Below are positions 28,532 through 39,438 of a stretch of DNA of 64,000 bases, one piece after another; the stretch's first letter is position 1, and each line of letters begins with the position of its first letter. The notes below the pieces were generated by a model. That model saw only the letters and a list, made by a program, of their open reading frames with translations. It was not told the DNA's origin and did not search any database. The position numbers and the translations under genes are program-made. Source of the stretch: Halomonas maura (GTDB lineage: Bacteria; Pseudomonadota; Gammaproteobacteria; Pseudomonadales; Halomonadaceae); the NCBI RefSeq assembly GCF_030409305.1, contig NZ_JAUFPQ010000012.1:1-64000 (forward strand), given 5' to 3'.

Positions 28532-28564
28532 GCCGCCTCAGCCCCGCTGAGGCGGCCTTTCTTT
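28532..28564 (+). terminator. Orphan plus-strand rho-independent terminator
   Basis: Perfect 11-bp stem (28532-28542 with 28546-28556), 3-nt loop, followed by CTTTCTTT. There is no annotated plus-strand gene before it. Confidence 0.8.
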
Positions 28565-28589
28565 GCGTGACTCCCGTGCATGACAGACA

Positions 28590-28615
28590 CCGCCCCCAGC
28601 AAGAGCCGGGGGCGG
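28590..28615 (-). terminator. Hairpin after the CBS-domain gene
   Basis: CCGCCCCC and GGGGGCGG arms around a 10-nt loop, 27 nt past the CBS gene stop on the minus strand. No T-run, so only a probable terminator. Confidence 0.45.
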
Positions 28616-28641
28616 AGCAGCGTTGAAATCGGGGCCGGCGA

Positions 28642-29049
28642 TCAGGAATGGCGCATGCGCAGGATGGCGCTGAGCACATCTCGGCGGGTCACGATGCCGA
28701 CCAGGTGCCCCTGTTCGGTGACCGGGTAGACCTTGGGCTTGGCCCCCAGCATCTCCTGGGCCAGGTCGGTGATGCTCTTGGTGGGGGAGACGGCGAGAAC
28801 CTCGTCGCGCATCAGCTCCCGCACCAGCGGGGGGTCCTCGTTGAGGTAGGAGCTTTCCAGCACCTTGCCGATCACGTCCTGCTCGGAGATGAACCCGATC
28901 AGCTTGTCGTGCTCGTCGACTACCGGGGCGCCGGGCAGGCGGTGCAGCGCCAGGCCTTGGGCCAGGGTGGATACCGAGGTCTTGCCGGTGACCCGGTAGC
29001 AGTCGCGGGACATGATCTCGCGCACGATGGTGGGGGCCTTGCTGGGCAT
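28642..29049 (-). CDS. CBS-domain pair protein
   Basis: 135 residues made of two CBS repeats: VREIMSRDCYRV...GAPVVDEHDKLIGFISEQDV and VRELMRDEVLAV...VYPVTEQGHLVGIVTRRDV. Stand-alone CBS pairs bind adenine nucleotides and regulate partner proteins; the partner is not evident. The ATG at 29049 follows AAGGAG. Upstream in-frame codons are part of the divergent promoter region shared with the next gene. Confidence 0.85.
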   Translation of the reverse strand: MPSKAPTIVREIMSRDCYRVTGKTSVSTLAQGLALHRLPGAPVVDEHDKLIGFISEQDVIGKVLESSYLNEDPPLVRELMRDEVLAVSPTKSITDLAQEMLGAKPKVYPVTEQGHLVGIVTRRDVLSAILRMRHS

Positions 29050-29296
29050 GGCGGTTCTCCTTGTGCCAACGCTGGTACCTGACTCGCCCGGTGCCGTCGC
29101 CTCGTGAGGCGCGGTCCCGGTGGCGCGCGATGCGAGGCCGATCCGGGCGTGTCTCGCCTTCAGCATAGCCGACCGGCTGCGCGACCATGCCGGCAACCCT
29201 CGCCTGCCTGCCAACGGTCTTGCGGCCAGGAACCCGCGCCGGACGGTCCACTCCAATATGACACGATGCCGCATCCCCGACCGATGGAGACGCCTC

Positions 29297-29800
29297 ATGG
29301 ATGCTCGCGAATACCTGGCCCGCAAGGGGCTGGACGGAGAGCGCGACCGGGAGCGCCCCAATACCCTGGAGGAGAAGGCCTGGTCCCGTGCCCGCGAGGC
29401 CAGCGATCACCGGCCGCGGGCCGGCACTCCCCATGACTGGGAGGACTGGGAGCGCTACCACGAGGTCCTCGCCGAGGGCGCCGAGAGCCTGCAACAGAAG
29501 ATCGACCAGGAGGCCCACCGCCGCGCCCGTGAGCGGGCCGGCCGAGCCGCCGTGGAGACCTGTGCCCCCGCGGCGGCGTCCCCGGCCCTCGAGGCCGGGA
29601 GCGCGGCGCGCTCCCGGCCCGTACCCACCGAAGTGCGCCTGGCGCTGTTGGCCATGGCGGTGTTGATGCCCCCCCTGGCGGTGGGGCTGGCGCAGGGTGG
29701 GGGGCGTCGGGTCGCGATCAACCTGCTGTTGACGCTACTGGGCTGGTTGCCGGGGGTGGTGCATGCCTGGCGCTGGCTCGGCCACCGGCATCGGCCGTGA
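29297..29800 (+). CDS. Protein with a C-terminal Pmp3/YqaE-like membrane domain
   Basis: 167 residues. The first ~110 are polar and highly charged (MDAREYLARKGLDGERDRER, a WEDWERYHEVLAEG helix, an Ala/Arg-rich linker). The end (about 115-163) has two membrane helices with the Pmp3/YqaE pattern LMPPLAVGL, LLTLLGWLPGVVHAW. Classical Pmp3 proteins are only about 52 residues and respond to salt stress, so the long N-terminal extension is unusual. The ATG at 29297 has GGAGA upstream. Divergent from the CBS gene. Confidence 0.72.
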   Translation: MDAREYLARKGLDGERDRERPNTLEEKAWSRAREASDHRPRAGTPHDWEDWERYHEVLAEGAESLQQKIDQEAHRRARERAGRAAVETCAPAAASPALEAGSAARSRPVPTEVRLALLAMAVLMPPLAVGLAQGGGRRVAINLLLTLLGWLPGVVHAWRWLGHRHRP

Positions 29801-29900
29801 CTCCTGCTGACCGGCCACTCGCGCGGCATCCGGCGAGGTGGTCGGTATTCGGCTGGCGCCTGGAGCCCCCCGCTGAGGGCTCGCCTGTTCTCTTATCGCT

Positions 29901-29920
29901 TTTTTTCTAAATCGAACATT
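29901..29920 (+). promoter_or_regulatory. GlpR-like operator 1
   Basis: TTTTTTCTAAATCGAACATT matches the E. coli GlpR consensus (WATGTTCGWTAWCGAACATW) at 16 of 20 positions by hand alignment; the right half is perfect. It lies 255 bp before glpF. Confidence 0.45.
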
Positions 29921-30063
29921 CCGCCATTCCCCGAGCGTTGTGGCTGATAGGCTGTAACGTCCCGATATGGCAGTGGTTTCGTCGATATTGCATCCAGAGC
30001 TAGACGAAGGTCTAGTCATCTTGCCTCGAATTTCGTTGTGATAGTGCGCTCTTTTCGCTAACT

Positions 30064-30083
30064 TGTGATCGAAATCGAACATC
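30064..30083 (+). promoter_or_regulatory. GlpR-like operator 2
   Basis: TGTGATCGAAATCGAACATC matches the GlpR consensus at 16 of 20 positions. It lies 92 bp before the glpF start, directly followed by another half-site, GTGTTCGTT. Confidence 0.55.
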
Positions 30084-30174
30084 AGTGTTCGTTTGTTGTT
30101 TGAAAGTGCTCATTCAAACATGCCATGCCGGCTGCGGCCGGTGCCAATCCAGATCACAACAAGAGGGCGGCAGC

Positions 30175-32557
<2,383 letters not shown>

Positions 32558-32620
32558 GGGCTTCGCGGGGCGCTCCGGTCCGGGGCAGCCCGCCACCGTT
32601 TCACCGAGGGGATCATCGAT

Positions 32621-34309
32621 ATGCAGTTGCGCAACAGTAACATCGGTCGGTTGCGTCGCCAGACCTTCGACGTGCTGATCGTCGGCGGCGGCATCAACGG
32701 GGCCGCCGCCGCGGCGGCCCTGGCCGGCAAGGGCGTCAAGGTGGCGCTGATCGACCGCGGCGACTTCGCCGGCAGCACCAGCATGCATTCCTCCAACCTG
32801 GTGTGGGGGGGCATCAAGTACATGGAGAGCTACGACTTCGCGCTGGTCCGCAAGCTCTGCAAGAGCCGCAACCACCTGATTCGCAGCTATCCCTCCACGG
32901 TGCAGGAGATCCGCTTCCTGACCACCATCTCCCGGGGATTCCGCTATCACCCCCGCTACCTGTGGGCCGGCACCTGGCTCTACTGGCTGATGGGCAACGG
33001 CTTCACGCGCATCCCGCGTTTCCTGGCCCCCCGCGCCATCAAGGCCCAGGAATCGATCATCGCCACCGAGGAGGCCGTGGGAGGCTTCGAGTACTCCGAT
33101 GCCTACCTCCACGACAACGATGCGCGCTTCGTCTTCAACTTCGTGCGCAGCGCGCTGAACTACGGGGCCGTGGCAGCCAACTACGTGGAATCCCAGGGGG
33201 CGCGCCGCGAGGGTGACGGCTGGGTGACCCGAGTGCGTGACGCGATGGGAGGCGAGACCTTCGAGGTGCGCGCCAGGGTGTTGCTCAATGCCGCCGGCCC
33301 CTGGGCCGACCAGCACAATGCCCTCGTCGGCCAGCAGACCCGTCATCGCCACGCCTACTCCAAGGGCATCCACCTGATCGTGCCGCGTCTTACCGACAGC
33401 CGGCGCGTGCTGGCCTTCTTCGCCGACGACGGCCGGCTGTTCTTCGTCATCCCCATGGGGCAGCGCACCTGCATCGGCACCACCGATACCCGGGTGGAGA
33501 GCCCCGAGACGCGGGTCACCGACGAGGACATCCGCTTCGTGCTCGACAACATCAACAAGCGCCTCAGCCTGGCTACCCCGCTGGGCCGGGAGGACATCAT
33601 CGCCACCCGCTGCGGGGTACGGCCCCTGGCGGTGGCGAACGGCGGCAGCGGCGAGCGCGACTTCCTGCAGATGTCGCGCAAGCACGCCATCGAGACCAAT
33701 GCCGCGGAAGCCCATATCAGCATCTTCGGTGGCAAATTGACCGACTGCCTGAACGTGGGGGAGGAGATCGTCGCCGCGGTGAAGACGCTGGGGGTCAGCG
33801 TGCCCCATCCGAGGCATCGCTGGTACGGCGAGCCGCCAGAGACGGTGCGCCGGGAGTTCTTCCACCAGGCCCGGCTGATGGAGCTGGATGCCCTGACGTC
33901 GCCACAGGCCTCCGAGCCGCTGTCGGTGCGGCTGTGGCGTCGCTATGGGTCCCATGCCCTGGAGCTGCTCGAGGAGATTCGCGAGGACCCGCGCCAGGCC
34001 GAACTGCTCATCGAGGGCACCGAGTACCTGCGCTGCGAGCTGAGCCAGGCCCAGCGCCGTGAGATGATCACGCGGCTCGACGACTTCTTGCGTCGCCGCT
34101 CGAAGATCTCCCAGGTAGTCGGCGTCGAGCGGTTGCGCCGCTCCCCGGGGCTGCGTGAGGCCTGCGCTATCCTGTTCGGCGACCAGGCACAGGCGCGCTT
34201 CGACGAATACTTCGCCGCGGTCGCCGAGCCGACGGCAGCGTCTCCGGCGCCGCCCGAACTGGCCGAGTTGGCCGAGTCCCCGGCGAGCTCCGAGTCGTTG
34301 CAGTGGTAG
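32621..34309 (+). CDS. glpD: FAD-dependent glycerol-3-phosphate dehydrogenase
   Basis: 562 residues, peripheral membrane flavoprotein that oxidises glycerol 3-phosphate to dihydroxyacetone phosphate and passes electrons to the quinone pool. The FAD-binding motif GGGINGAA lies near residues 23-30. The segments SSNLVWGGIKYME and IGTTDTRVESPETRVTDEDI are typical. It completes the glp operon. It is longer than E. coli GlpD (about 500) because of a C-terminal extension ending in an Ala/Pro/Ser-rich tail. Confidence 0.93.
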   Translation: MQLRNSNIGRLRRQTFDVLIVGGGINGAAAAAALAGKGVKVALIDRGDFAGSTSMHSSNLVWGGIKYMESYDFALVRKLCKSRNHLIRSYPSTVQEIRFLTTISRGFRYHPRYLWAGTWLYWLMGNGFTRIPRFLAPRAIKAQESIIATEEAVGGFEYSDAYLHDNDARFVFNFVRSALNYGAVAANYVESQGARREGDGWVTRVRDAMGGETFEVRARVLLNAAGPWADQHNALVGQQTRHRHAYSKGIHLIVPRLTDSRRVLAFFADDGRLFFVIPMGQRTCIGTTDTRVESPETRVTDEDIRFVLDNINKRLSLATPLGREDIIATRCGVRPLAVANGGSGERDFLQMSRKHAIETNAAEAHISIFGGKLTDCLNVGEEIVAAVKTLGVSVPHPRHRWYGEPPETVRREFFHQARLMELDALTSPQASEPLSVRLWRRYGSHALELLEEIREDPRQAELLIEGTEYLRCELSQAQRREMITRLDDFLRRRSKISQVVGVERLRRSPGLREACAILFGDQAQARFDEYFAAVAEPTAASPAPPELAELAESPASSESLQW

Positions 34310-34362
34310 GGGGGAAGGGTCAGCAGGCAGCGGCGCGCCATGGATGCCGGAAGGGCAGCGGT

Positions 34363-34368
34363 TATAAT
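34363..34368 (+). promoter_or_regulatory. Perfect -10 element upstream of the EamA transporter
   Basis: TATAAT in GGTTATAATGTCC, 34 bp before the GTG start of the next gene. No good -35 is visible at 17 bp, so activation or an unusual spacer may be needed. Confidence 0.45.
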
Positions 34369-34401
34369 GTCCGTCAACTTTCTGTCTTCCGAGGTTGACC
34401 A

Positions 34402-35271
34402 GTGGGCTATCTTGTCGGCGTTACCGTACTCTGGGCCTTCTCCTTCTCGCTGATCGGCGTCTACCTGGCCGGCCAGGTGGACAGCTACTTCGCCGTGATG
34501 ACCCGTATCGCCCTGGCGGCGCTGGTCTTCCTGCCCTTCCTGCGGCCGGCGCTGCTGCGGGGGCGGCAGCGGCTGGCGCTGATGGGGCTGGGCGCCGTGC
34601 AGCTCGGCCTGATGTACCTCTTCTTCTACCAGTCCTTCCTGCTGCTGTCGGTGCCGGAGGTGCTGCTCTTCACCATCCTGACCCCCCTCTATATCACCCT
34701 GCTCGATGACGCCCTGTTCCGGCGCTTCACCCCCTTCCACCTCGTCACCGCCGCGCTGGCGGTGCTCGGGGCGGCGGTGATCCGCTACCGCGGGCTCGAC
34801 GACGGCTACTGGCTGGGGTTCCTGGTGGTGCAGGGGGCGAACCTGTGCTTCGCCCTGGGCCAGGTCGGCTACCGGCGCCTCTCCGCCGGCCTGCCCGAGG
34901 CACTGCCGCGGCTCGCGGTGTTCGGCTGGTTCTACCTGGGGGCCCTGGCGGTCGCCGCCCCGGCCTTCCTGCTGCTGGGCAATCCCGCGGCCCTGCCCAC
35001 CAGCGGCGGGCAGTGGGGGGTGCTGGCCTGGCTCGGCCTGGTGGCCTCGGGGCTCGGCTACTTCCTGTGGAACCTGGGCGCGACCCGGGTCGATGCCGGT
35101 GCGCTGGCCATCATGAACAATGCCCTGGTCCCGGCCGGCCTGCTGGTCAACCTGTTGCTCTGGAACCGCGACGCCGACCTGCCGCGGCTGGCCCTGGGCG
35201 CGGCGATCATCCTCGGGTCGCTGGCGCTCAACGAGTGGTGGCAGCGCCGCCGGGCGCCACTGGCCGCCTGA
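34402..35271 (+). CDS. EamA/DMT-family transporter
   Basis: 289 residues, about ten membrane segments in two EamA repeats. The first starts YLVGVTVLWAFSFSLIGVYL; the second contains FLVVQGANLCFALGQVGYRR. DMT exporters or importers of this kind move amino acids, vitamins or metabolites; I cannot assign a substrate. The GTG start at 34402 follows GAGGTTGACC. The end of the gene is 64 nt before nadK. Confidence 0.85.
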   Translation: MGYLVGVTVLWAFSFSLIGVYLAGQVDSYFAVMTRIALAALVFLPFLRPALLRGRQRLALMGLGAVQLGLMYLFFYQSFLLLSVPEVLLFTILTPLYITLLDDALFRRFTPFHLVTAALAVLGAAVIRYRGLDDGYWLGFLVVQGANLCFALGQVGYRRLSAGLPEALPRLAVFGWFYLGALAVAAPAFLLLGNPAALPTSGGQWGVLAWLGLVASGLGYFLWNLGATRVDAGALAIMNNALVPAGLLVNLLLWNRDADLPRLALGAAIILGSLALNEWWQRRRAPLAA

Positions 35272-35335
35272 GGGCGGTTTGCCCGGCTCACGGCGTATCG
35301 CCATAATGAGCGGTCGTGAAGCGAAGGACCCGCGC

Positions 35336-36217
35336 ATGCAACCCTTCAAGAACATCGGCCTGATCGGCCGGCTGGGCAGTGCCAAGGTGGTCGAGACCCT
35401 CAAGCGGCTCTGCCGCTTCCTCGATGACGCCGGCTACCACGTGATCATCGAGGATCGCACGGCCACCGTGCTGCTGGGCCATGGCCATCCCGAGGCCAGC
35501 CGTCGCCTGATCGGCGAGCTGTGCGACCTGGTGATCGTGGTCGGCGGCGATGGCAGCCTGCTGGGCGCCGCCCGTACCCTCTGCCACAGCGGCACCCTGG
35601 TGCTCGGGGTGAATCGCGGACGGCTGGGGTTTCTCACCGATATCTCCCCCGACGAGCTCGAGGTCCGGGTCGGGGAGGTACTCGAGGGACGCTTCGAACT
35701 CGAGGAGCGCTTCCTGCTCGATGCCGAGCTCTATCGGGACGATGCCCTGGTGGGCAACGGCGATGCCCTCAACGAGGTGGTGCTGCACCCGGGCAAGGCC
35801 GTGCGCATGATCGAGTTCGAGCTGTTCATCGACGGCCAGTTCGTGCACAGCCAGCGCAGCGACGGCCTGATCATCGCCACCCCGACCGGCTCCACGGCCT
35901 ATGCACTCTCCGGCGGCGGCCCGATCATGCACCCCAAGCTCGAGGTGATCACCCTGGTGCCGATGTTCCCGCATACCCTGTCGAGCCGGCCCATCGCCAT
36001 CGACGCGGGCAGCGAGATCCGCATCCATATCGGCGAGACCAACCAGACCTACCCGCACATCAGCTGCGATGGCCAGACCCGGGCCGTGGCCAAGCCCGAC
36101 GACGTGCTGGTGATCCGTCGCAAGCCCCAGCGCGTGCAGCTGGTGCATCCACTGGGGCACAACTTCTTCGAGGTCCTGCGCAGCAAGCTGGGCTGGAGCA
36201 ACCGCCTGGGAGACTGA
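35336..36217 (+). CDS. nadK: NAD kinase
   Basis: Phosphorylates NAD+ to NADP+ in the cytoplasm. 293 residues with the family motif VVGGDGSLLGAAR near residues 65-77, the NEVVLH and DGLIIATPTGSTAYALSGGG blocks, and the final HPLGHNFFEVLRSKLGW. The ATG at 35336 is preceded by AAGGA at 8 nt. An ATG at 35306 would add ten residues. The metallophosphatase gene follows with a single-base gap. Confidence 0.96.
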   Translation: MQPFKNIGLIGRLGSAKVVETLKRLCRFLDDAGYHVIIEDRTATVLLGHGHPEASRRLIGELCDLVIVVGGDGSLLGAARTLCHSGTLVLGVNRGRLGFLTDISPDELEVRVGEVLEGRFELEERFLLDAELYRDDALVGNGDALNEVVLHPGKAVRMIEFELFIDGQFVHSQRSDGLIIATPTGSTAYALSGGGPIMHPKLEVITLVPMFPHTLSSRPIAIDAGSEIRIHIGETNQTYPHISCDGQTRAVAKPDDVLVIRRKPQRVQLVHPLGHNFFEVLRSKLGWSNRLGD

Positions 36218-36218
36218 G

Positions 36219-37220
36219 GTGAGCAAAGCCGCCCGCGAAGGCTATGATCTGATCGGCGACGTCCACGGCTGTGGCGCGACGCTGGCGTCGCTGCTCGAGC
36301 GCCTCGGCTATCACCAGCGTGGCGGCGTCTATCGTCACCCCCGGCGCAAGGTGATCTTCCTCGGTGACCTGATCGACCGCGGGCCACGGATCCGACTCGC
36401 GGTGACCATCGCCCGGCGCATGGTGGAGGAGGGCGAGGCGCTGATCGTCATGGGCAATCACGAGGTCAATGCCCTGGCCTACAGCCACCGGGCCCCGCCG
36501 GGTCTCGGCCGGGAATGGCTGCGCGAGCATACCCCGCGCCACAACCGCATCATCGAGGAGACCCTCGAGCAGTTTCGCGACCATCCCCAGGAGTGGGAGG
36601 ACGCCCTGGCCTGGTTCATGGACATCCCGCTGTGCGTGGAGCTCGATGGCCTGCGGGTGGTGCATGCCTGCTGGGATCAGGCGCTGATCGAGGCACTGCG
36701 CCGCGAGCGTCCCGACGCCCGGATCGATGTCGACTTCCTGAGCGCCGCCGTGCAGCCGGGCACCCGGGCGTTCCGCATCCTCGACCGCCTGACGCGGGGC
36801 AGCCACATCCCGCTGCCCGAGGGCATCCAGATCCAGTCCGGCGACGGCTTCACGCGGCGCAGCTTCCGGGCCCATTTCTGGGCCCGCTCACCGCGGACCT
36901 GGGGCGACGTGGTGTTCCAGCCGGACAACCTGCCCGAGGCGCTGGAAGGCCGCGAGCTGACCGAGGCCGAGCGCGCCCGGCTGAGTTACTATGGGCCGGA
37001 CGAGCCGCCGCTGTTCATCGGCCACTACTGGTGCGAGGGCATCCCGGCCCTGCCGGCGCCCAATATCGCCTGCCTGGACTACAGTGCGGTGAAGTTCGGG
37101 CGCCTGGTGGCCTATCGCTGGAGCGGCGAGTCGCGCCTCGACGCCAACCACTTCGTGTGGATCCGCGTGCCGCGGGAGGAGCAGGCCCGCCCCCAGCCCT
37201 GGGAGATCGATTTCGATTGA
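36219..37220 (+). CDS. Metallophosphoesterase (calcineurin-like)
   Basis: 333 residues with the complete metal-binding motif set: GDVHG (residues 13-17), GDLIDRG (about 49-55), GNHEVNAL (about 79-86) and GHYW near 271. This is the PPP/ApaH-like phosphatase pattern. The substrate is unknown. It starts at GTG 36219, just after the nadK stop, so it is in an operon with nadK. A classical terminator follows at 37314. Confidence 0.88.
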   Translation: MSKAAREGYDLIGDVHGCGATLASLLERLGYHQRGGVYRHPRRKVIFLGDLIDRGPRIRLAVTIARRMVEEGEALIVMGNHEVNALAYSHRAPPGLGREWLREHTPRHNRIIEETLEQFRDHPQEWEDALAWFMDIPLCVELDGLRVVHACWDQALIEALRRERPDARIDVDFLSAAVQPGTRAFRILDRLTRGSHIPLPEGIQIQSGDGFTRRSFRAHFWARSPRTWGDVVFQPDNLPEALEGRELTEAERARLSYYGPDEPPLFIGHYWCEGIPALPAPNIACLDYSAVKFGRLVAYRWSGESRLDANHFVWIRVPREEQARPQPWEIDFD

Positions 37221-37313
37221 TACATTTCTTTACGAAATAGTCGCGCCTCGGAGAGAACTTCGCCCTGTCGCCCGCATCTGAGTAGGTGTTCCCTTGAATG
37301 ATCCCTTGCTCTT

Positions 37314-37346
37314 GTCCGGCGGCCCCCTCCGCCGGACTTTTTCTTT
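37314..37346 (+). terminator. Rho-independent terminator of the nadK operon
   Basis: GTCCGGCGG and CCGCCGGAC arms (37314-37322, 37329-37337) followed by TTTTTCTTT. It lies between the metallophosphatase and the rhomboid gene. Confidence 0.88.
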
Positions 37347-37385
37347 GTGCCCGGCGCAGCCGCTTCGTTCACCGCTGGAGAGACC

Positions 37386-38237
37386 ATGTACCGGGTGATC
37401 CTGCTGCCTCATGACGTCGACATCCACGACCTGCGCCAGGCCCTGTGGGCCCACCGCATCGGCCACCTGTTCACCGAGGAGGTCGAGGGCCAGGTGCTGT
37501 GGCTGGTCGACCCCGCCCAGCAGGCGGCCATGCAGCGCCTGGTGGAGCGCTGGCAGCGGGGCGAGTCCCTGATGCCCGAGGAGCGCCGTCGGCCCCGCCG
37601 ATCCCTGCCGGCGTGGCGGATTCCCTTTCGCCAGGCGCCGGTGACCGCCACGGCCCTGGCGCTGTGCCTCGCGGTCTTCGCCGTGATGGGGGTGTTCGGC
37701 GACCTGGTGATCGCCGCCCTGACCATCGTGCCCGTGGGAGTGGTCAAGGGCCAGCTGGTCTTCGGCAGCCTGGCGGAGACCCTGGCCTCGGGACAGGTCT
37801 GGCGGCTGCTGTCGCCGGCCGTCCTGCACTTCGGCTGGATGCACCTGATCTTCAACATGCTGTGGTTGTGGTTCTTCGGCCGCCAGGTGGAGTCGCTGCA
37901 TGGCCGCGGGCGCATGCTCACCCTGCTGCTGGCGGCCGGCATCGGCGGCAACCTGGCCCAGTACGCCACCGGCACCGTGCTGTTCGGCGGCATGTCCGGC
38001 GTCGACTTCGCGCTGCTCGGCTATGTCTGGCTGATGTCGCGCCGGCGTCCCGCCGACGGCTTCTTCGTGCCCCAGATGCTGGTGGTGTTCATGCTCGGCT
38101 GGATGGTCTTCACCATGACCGACGTGGCCGCCGTGGTCGGCTTCGGCAACGTGGCCAACGAGGCCCATGTGGGGGGGCTGGTCGTGGGGCTCGCCCTGGG
38201 CTGGTATCATTCCCGCCGTGTCCGTTCCCCCCGTTGA
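37386..38237 (+). CDS. Rhomboid-family intramembrane serine protease
   Basis: 283 residues. A cytoplasmic N-terminal domain (about 1-75) is followed by six membrane segments. The catalytic serine is in GMSGVDFALLGY (about residue 204) and the histidine in ANEAHVGGL (about 260); WMHLIFNMLWLW carries the conserved HxxxN of the active-site region. It resembles GlpG in having an N-terminal domain. The ATG at 37386 lies after GGAGA. It is read with yeaC and the DUF2797 gene. Confidence 0.9.
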   Translation: MYRVILLPHDVDIHDLRQALWAHRIGHLFTEEVEGQVLWLVDPAQQAAMQRLVERWQRGESLMPEERRRPRRSLPAWRIPFRQAPVTATALALCLAVFAVMGVFGDLVIAALTIVPVGVVKGQLVFGSLAETLASGQVWRLLSPAVLHFGWMHLIFNMLWLWFFGRQVESLHGRGRMLTLLLAAGIGGNLAQYATGTVLFGGMSGVDFALLGYVWLMSRRRPADGFFVPQMLVVFMLGWMVFTMTDVAAVVGFGNVANEAHVGGLVVGLALGWYHSRRVRSPR

Positions 38238-38259
38238 GCCCGTATCCCCGGAGTCCGCC

Positions 38260-38544
38260 ATGAGCGATATGACCTTCGAGCGCATGATCCAGCAGATGAC
38301 CCCCGCCATCTACGAGAGCCTCAAGCAGGCGGTGTCGCTGCGCAAGTGGCCGGATGGCCGCTTCCTGACGGCCGAGCAGACCGAGCTGTGCCTCGAGGCG
38401 GTGATGCGCTACGAGGTCGAGAACGGCGTCCCCGAACCGGCCCGGGTCGGCTATCTCGAGCGTCGCACCTGTGGCGCGGACAGCAGCGGCGCCAATGTCC
38501 CGCCGGCCCAGGCCGGCCTGGCCCGGGATGCCAGCCGTGACTGA
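38260..38544 (+). CDS. YeaC family protein (DUF1315)
   Basis: 94 residues starting MSDMTFERMIQQMTPAIYESLK, with LRKWPDGRFLTAEQTELCLEAVMRYE-type sequence diagnostic of DUF1315. Function unknown. It begins 22 nt after the rhomboid stop behind CCGGAG. Its last 17 nt overlap the start of the DUF2797 gene. Confidence 0.85.
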   Translation: MSDMTFERMIQQMTPAIYESLKQAVSLRKWPDGRFLTAEQTELCLEAVMRYEVENGVPEPARVGYLERRTCGADSSGANVPPAQAGLARDASRD

Positions 38545-39367
38545 GACGACCGCCCTGCAGGGCTGCCTGACCAAGATGGCCGTGGCGCCGGGCTCGCCGG
38601 CCCGCTATACCCTGCGGGCCGGCGAGGCCCGCCTGGACCTCAACGCCCGCCTGGGCCAGCCCCTGCGCCTGACCTGGACCGGCGCCATCGCCTGTACCCA
38701 CTGCGGCCGGGCGACCCGCAAGAGCTTCGGCCAGGGACACTGCTATCCCTGCTTCAAGAAGCTGGCCCAGTGCGATACCTGCATCATGAAGCCGGAACTC
38801 TGCCACTTCTTCCAGGGCACCTGTCGCGAGCCCGACTGGGGGGAGCGGCACTGCTTCCAGCCCCATGTGGTCTACCTGGCCAATGCCTCGGGGCTCAAGG
38901 TCGGCATCACCCGCGGCACCCAGGTGCCGACCCGCTGGCTCGACCAGGGCGCCGTGCAGGCGCTGCCCATCCTCGAGGTCGATTCCCGCCAGCAGTCCGG
39001 CCTCGTCGAGGTACTGTTCAAGGAGCGGGTCTCGGACCGCACCAACTGGCGCACCATGCTCAAGGGCGAGACCGAGGCGCTGGACCTGGCCGCCGAACGC
39101 GACCGCCTGCTCGACGTCCTGGCCGGTGGCCTCGCCAAGCTGCGCGAGCGCTTCGGCGATGATGCCATCCGTACGCTCGACGCCCCTCCACGCACCTTCG
39201 AGTACCCGGTGCTCGAGTACCCCCGCAAGGTGGTCTCCCACAACTTCGACAAGTCGCCCGAGGTGGCCGGCACCCTGCTGGGCATCAAGGGCCAGTACCT
39301 GATCCTCGACAGCGGCGTGATCAACCTGCGCAAGTTTACGGGCTACGAAGTGACCGTCGAGGCCTGA
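38528..39367 (+). CDS. DUF2797 family protein with Cys-rich zinc-binding-like region
   Basis: 279 residues. After a short N-terminal beta region, cysteines cluster as CTHCGR, GHCYPCFKKLAQCDTC and ELCHFF (about residues 55-95), probably a metal site. Then follows VVYLANASGLKVGITRG, which resembles the start of a GIY-YIG nuclease fold. The function is not established. The start is ATG 38528, overlapping yeaC, with GTG 38537 as an alternative. Confidence 0.8.
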   Translation: MPAVTETTALQGCLTKMAVAPGSPARYTLRAGEARLDLNARLGQPLRLTWTGAIACTHCGRATRKSFGQGHCYPCFKKLAQCDTCIMKPELCHFFQGTCREPDWGERHCFQPHVVYLANASGLKVGITRGTQVPTRWLDQGAVQALPILEVDSRQQSGLVEVLFKERVSDRTNWRTMLKGETEALDLAAERDRLLDVLAGGLAKLRERFGDDAIRTLDAPPRTFEYPVLEYPRKVVSHNFDKSPEVAGTLLGIKGQYLILDSGVINLRKFTGYEVTVEA

Positions 39368-39438
39368 GGCACTGCCTGGCCCGAGGGATATTTGTGGCTG
39401 CGCTATGCTCGGGAGGTGATCCGTACGAGGAGCCTCCC

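Larger units (their letters stand above)
28344..28641. other. Intergenic region with a possible small RNA
   Basis: This 298-bp gap contains a strong plus-strand terminator (28532-28564) although the nearest plus-strand gene upstream lies 6.7 kb away. Before it there are repeated AACACTGT motifs (about 28451 and 28496) and a CAGAACAG/CTGTTGTTCTG inverted repeat. A small plus-strand RNA of roughly 100-180 nt would explain the terminator. The frame open through it (28372-28626) has no ribosome site and reads across the hairpin. Confidence 0.35.
29801..30174. other. Promoter region of the glycerol operon
   Basis: 374 bp with an AT-rich right half. It contains two GlpR-like operators (listed separately) and further CGAACAT/GTTCG half-sites near 30084-30120. 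No gene is seen. Confidence 0.6.

Noticed and set aside
28372..28626. 84-codon frame beside tRNA-Gly
   Set aside because: No Shine-Dalgarno sequence, reads straight through a strong terminator, and the peptide resembles nothing; a small RNA explains the region better.
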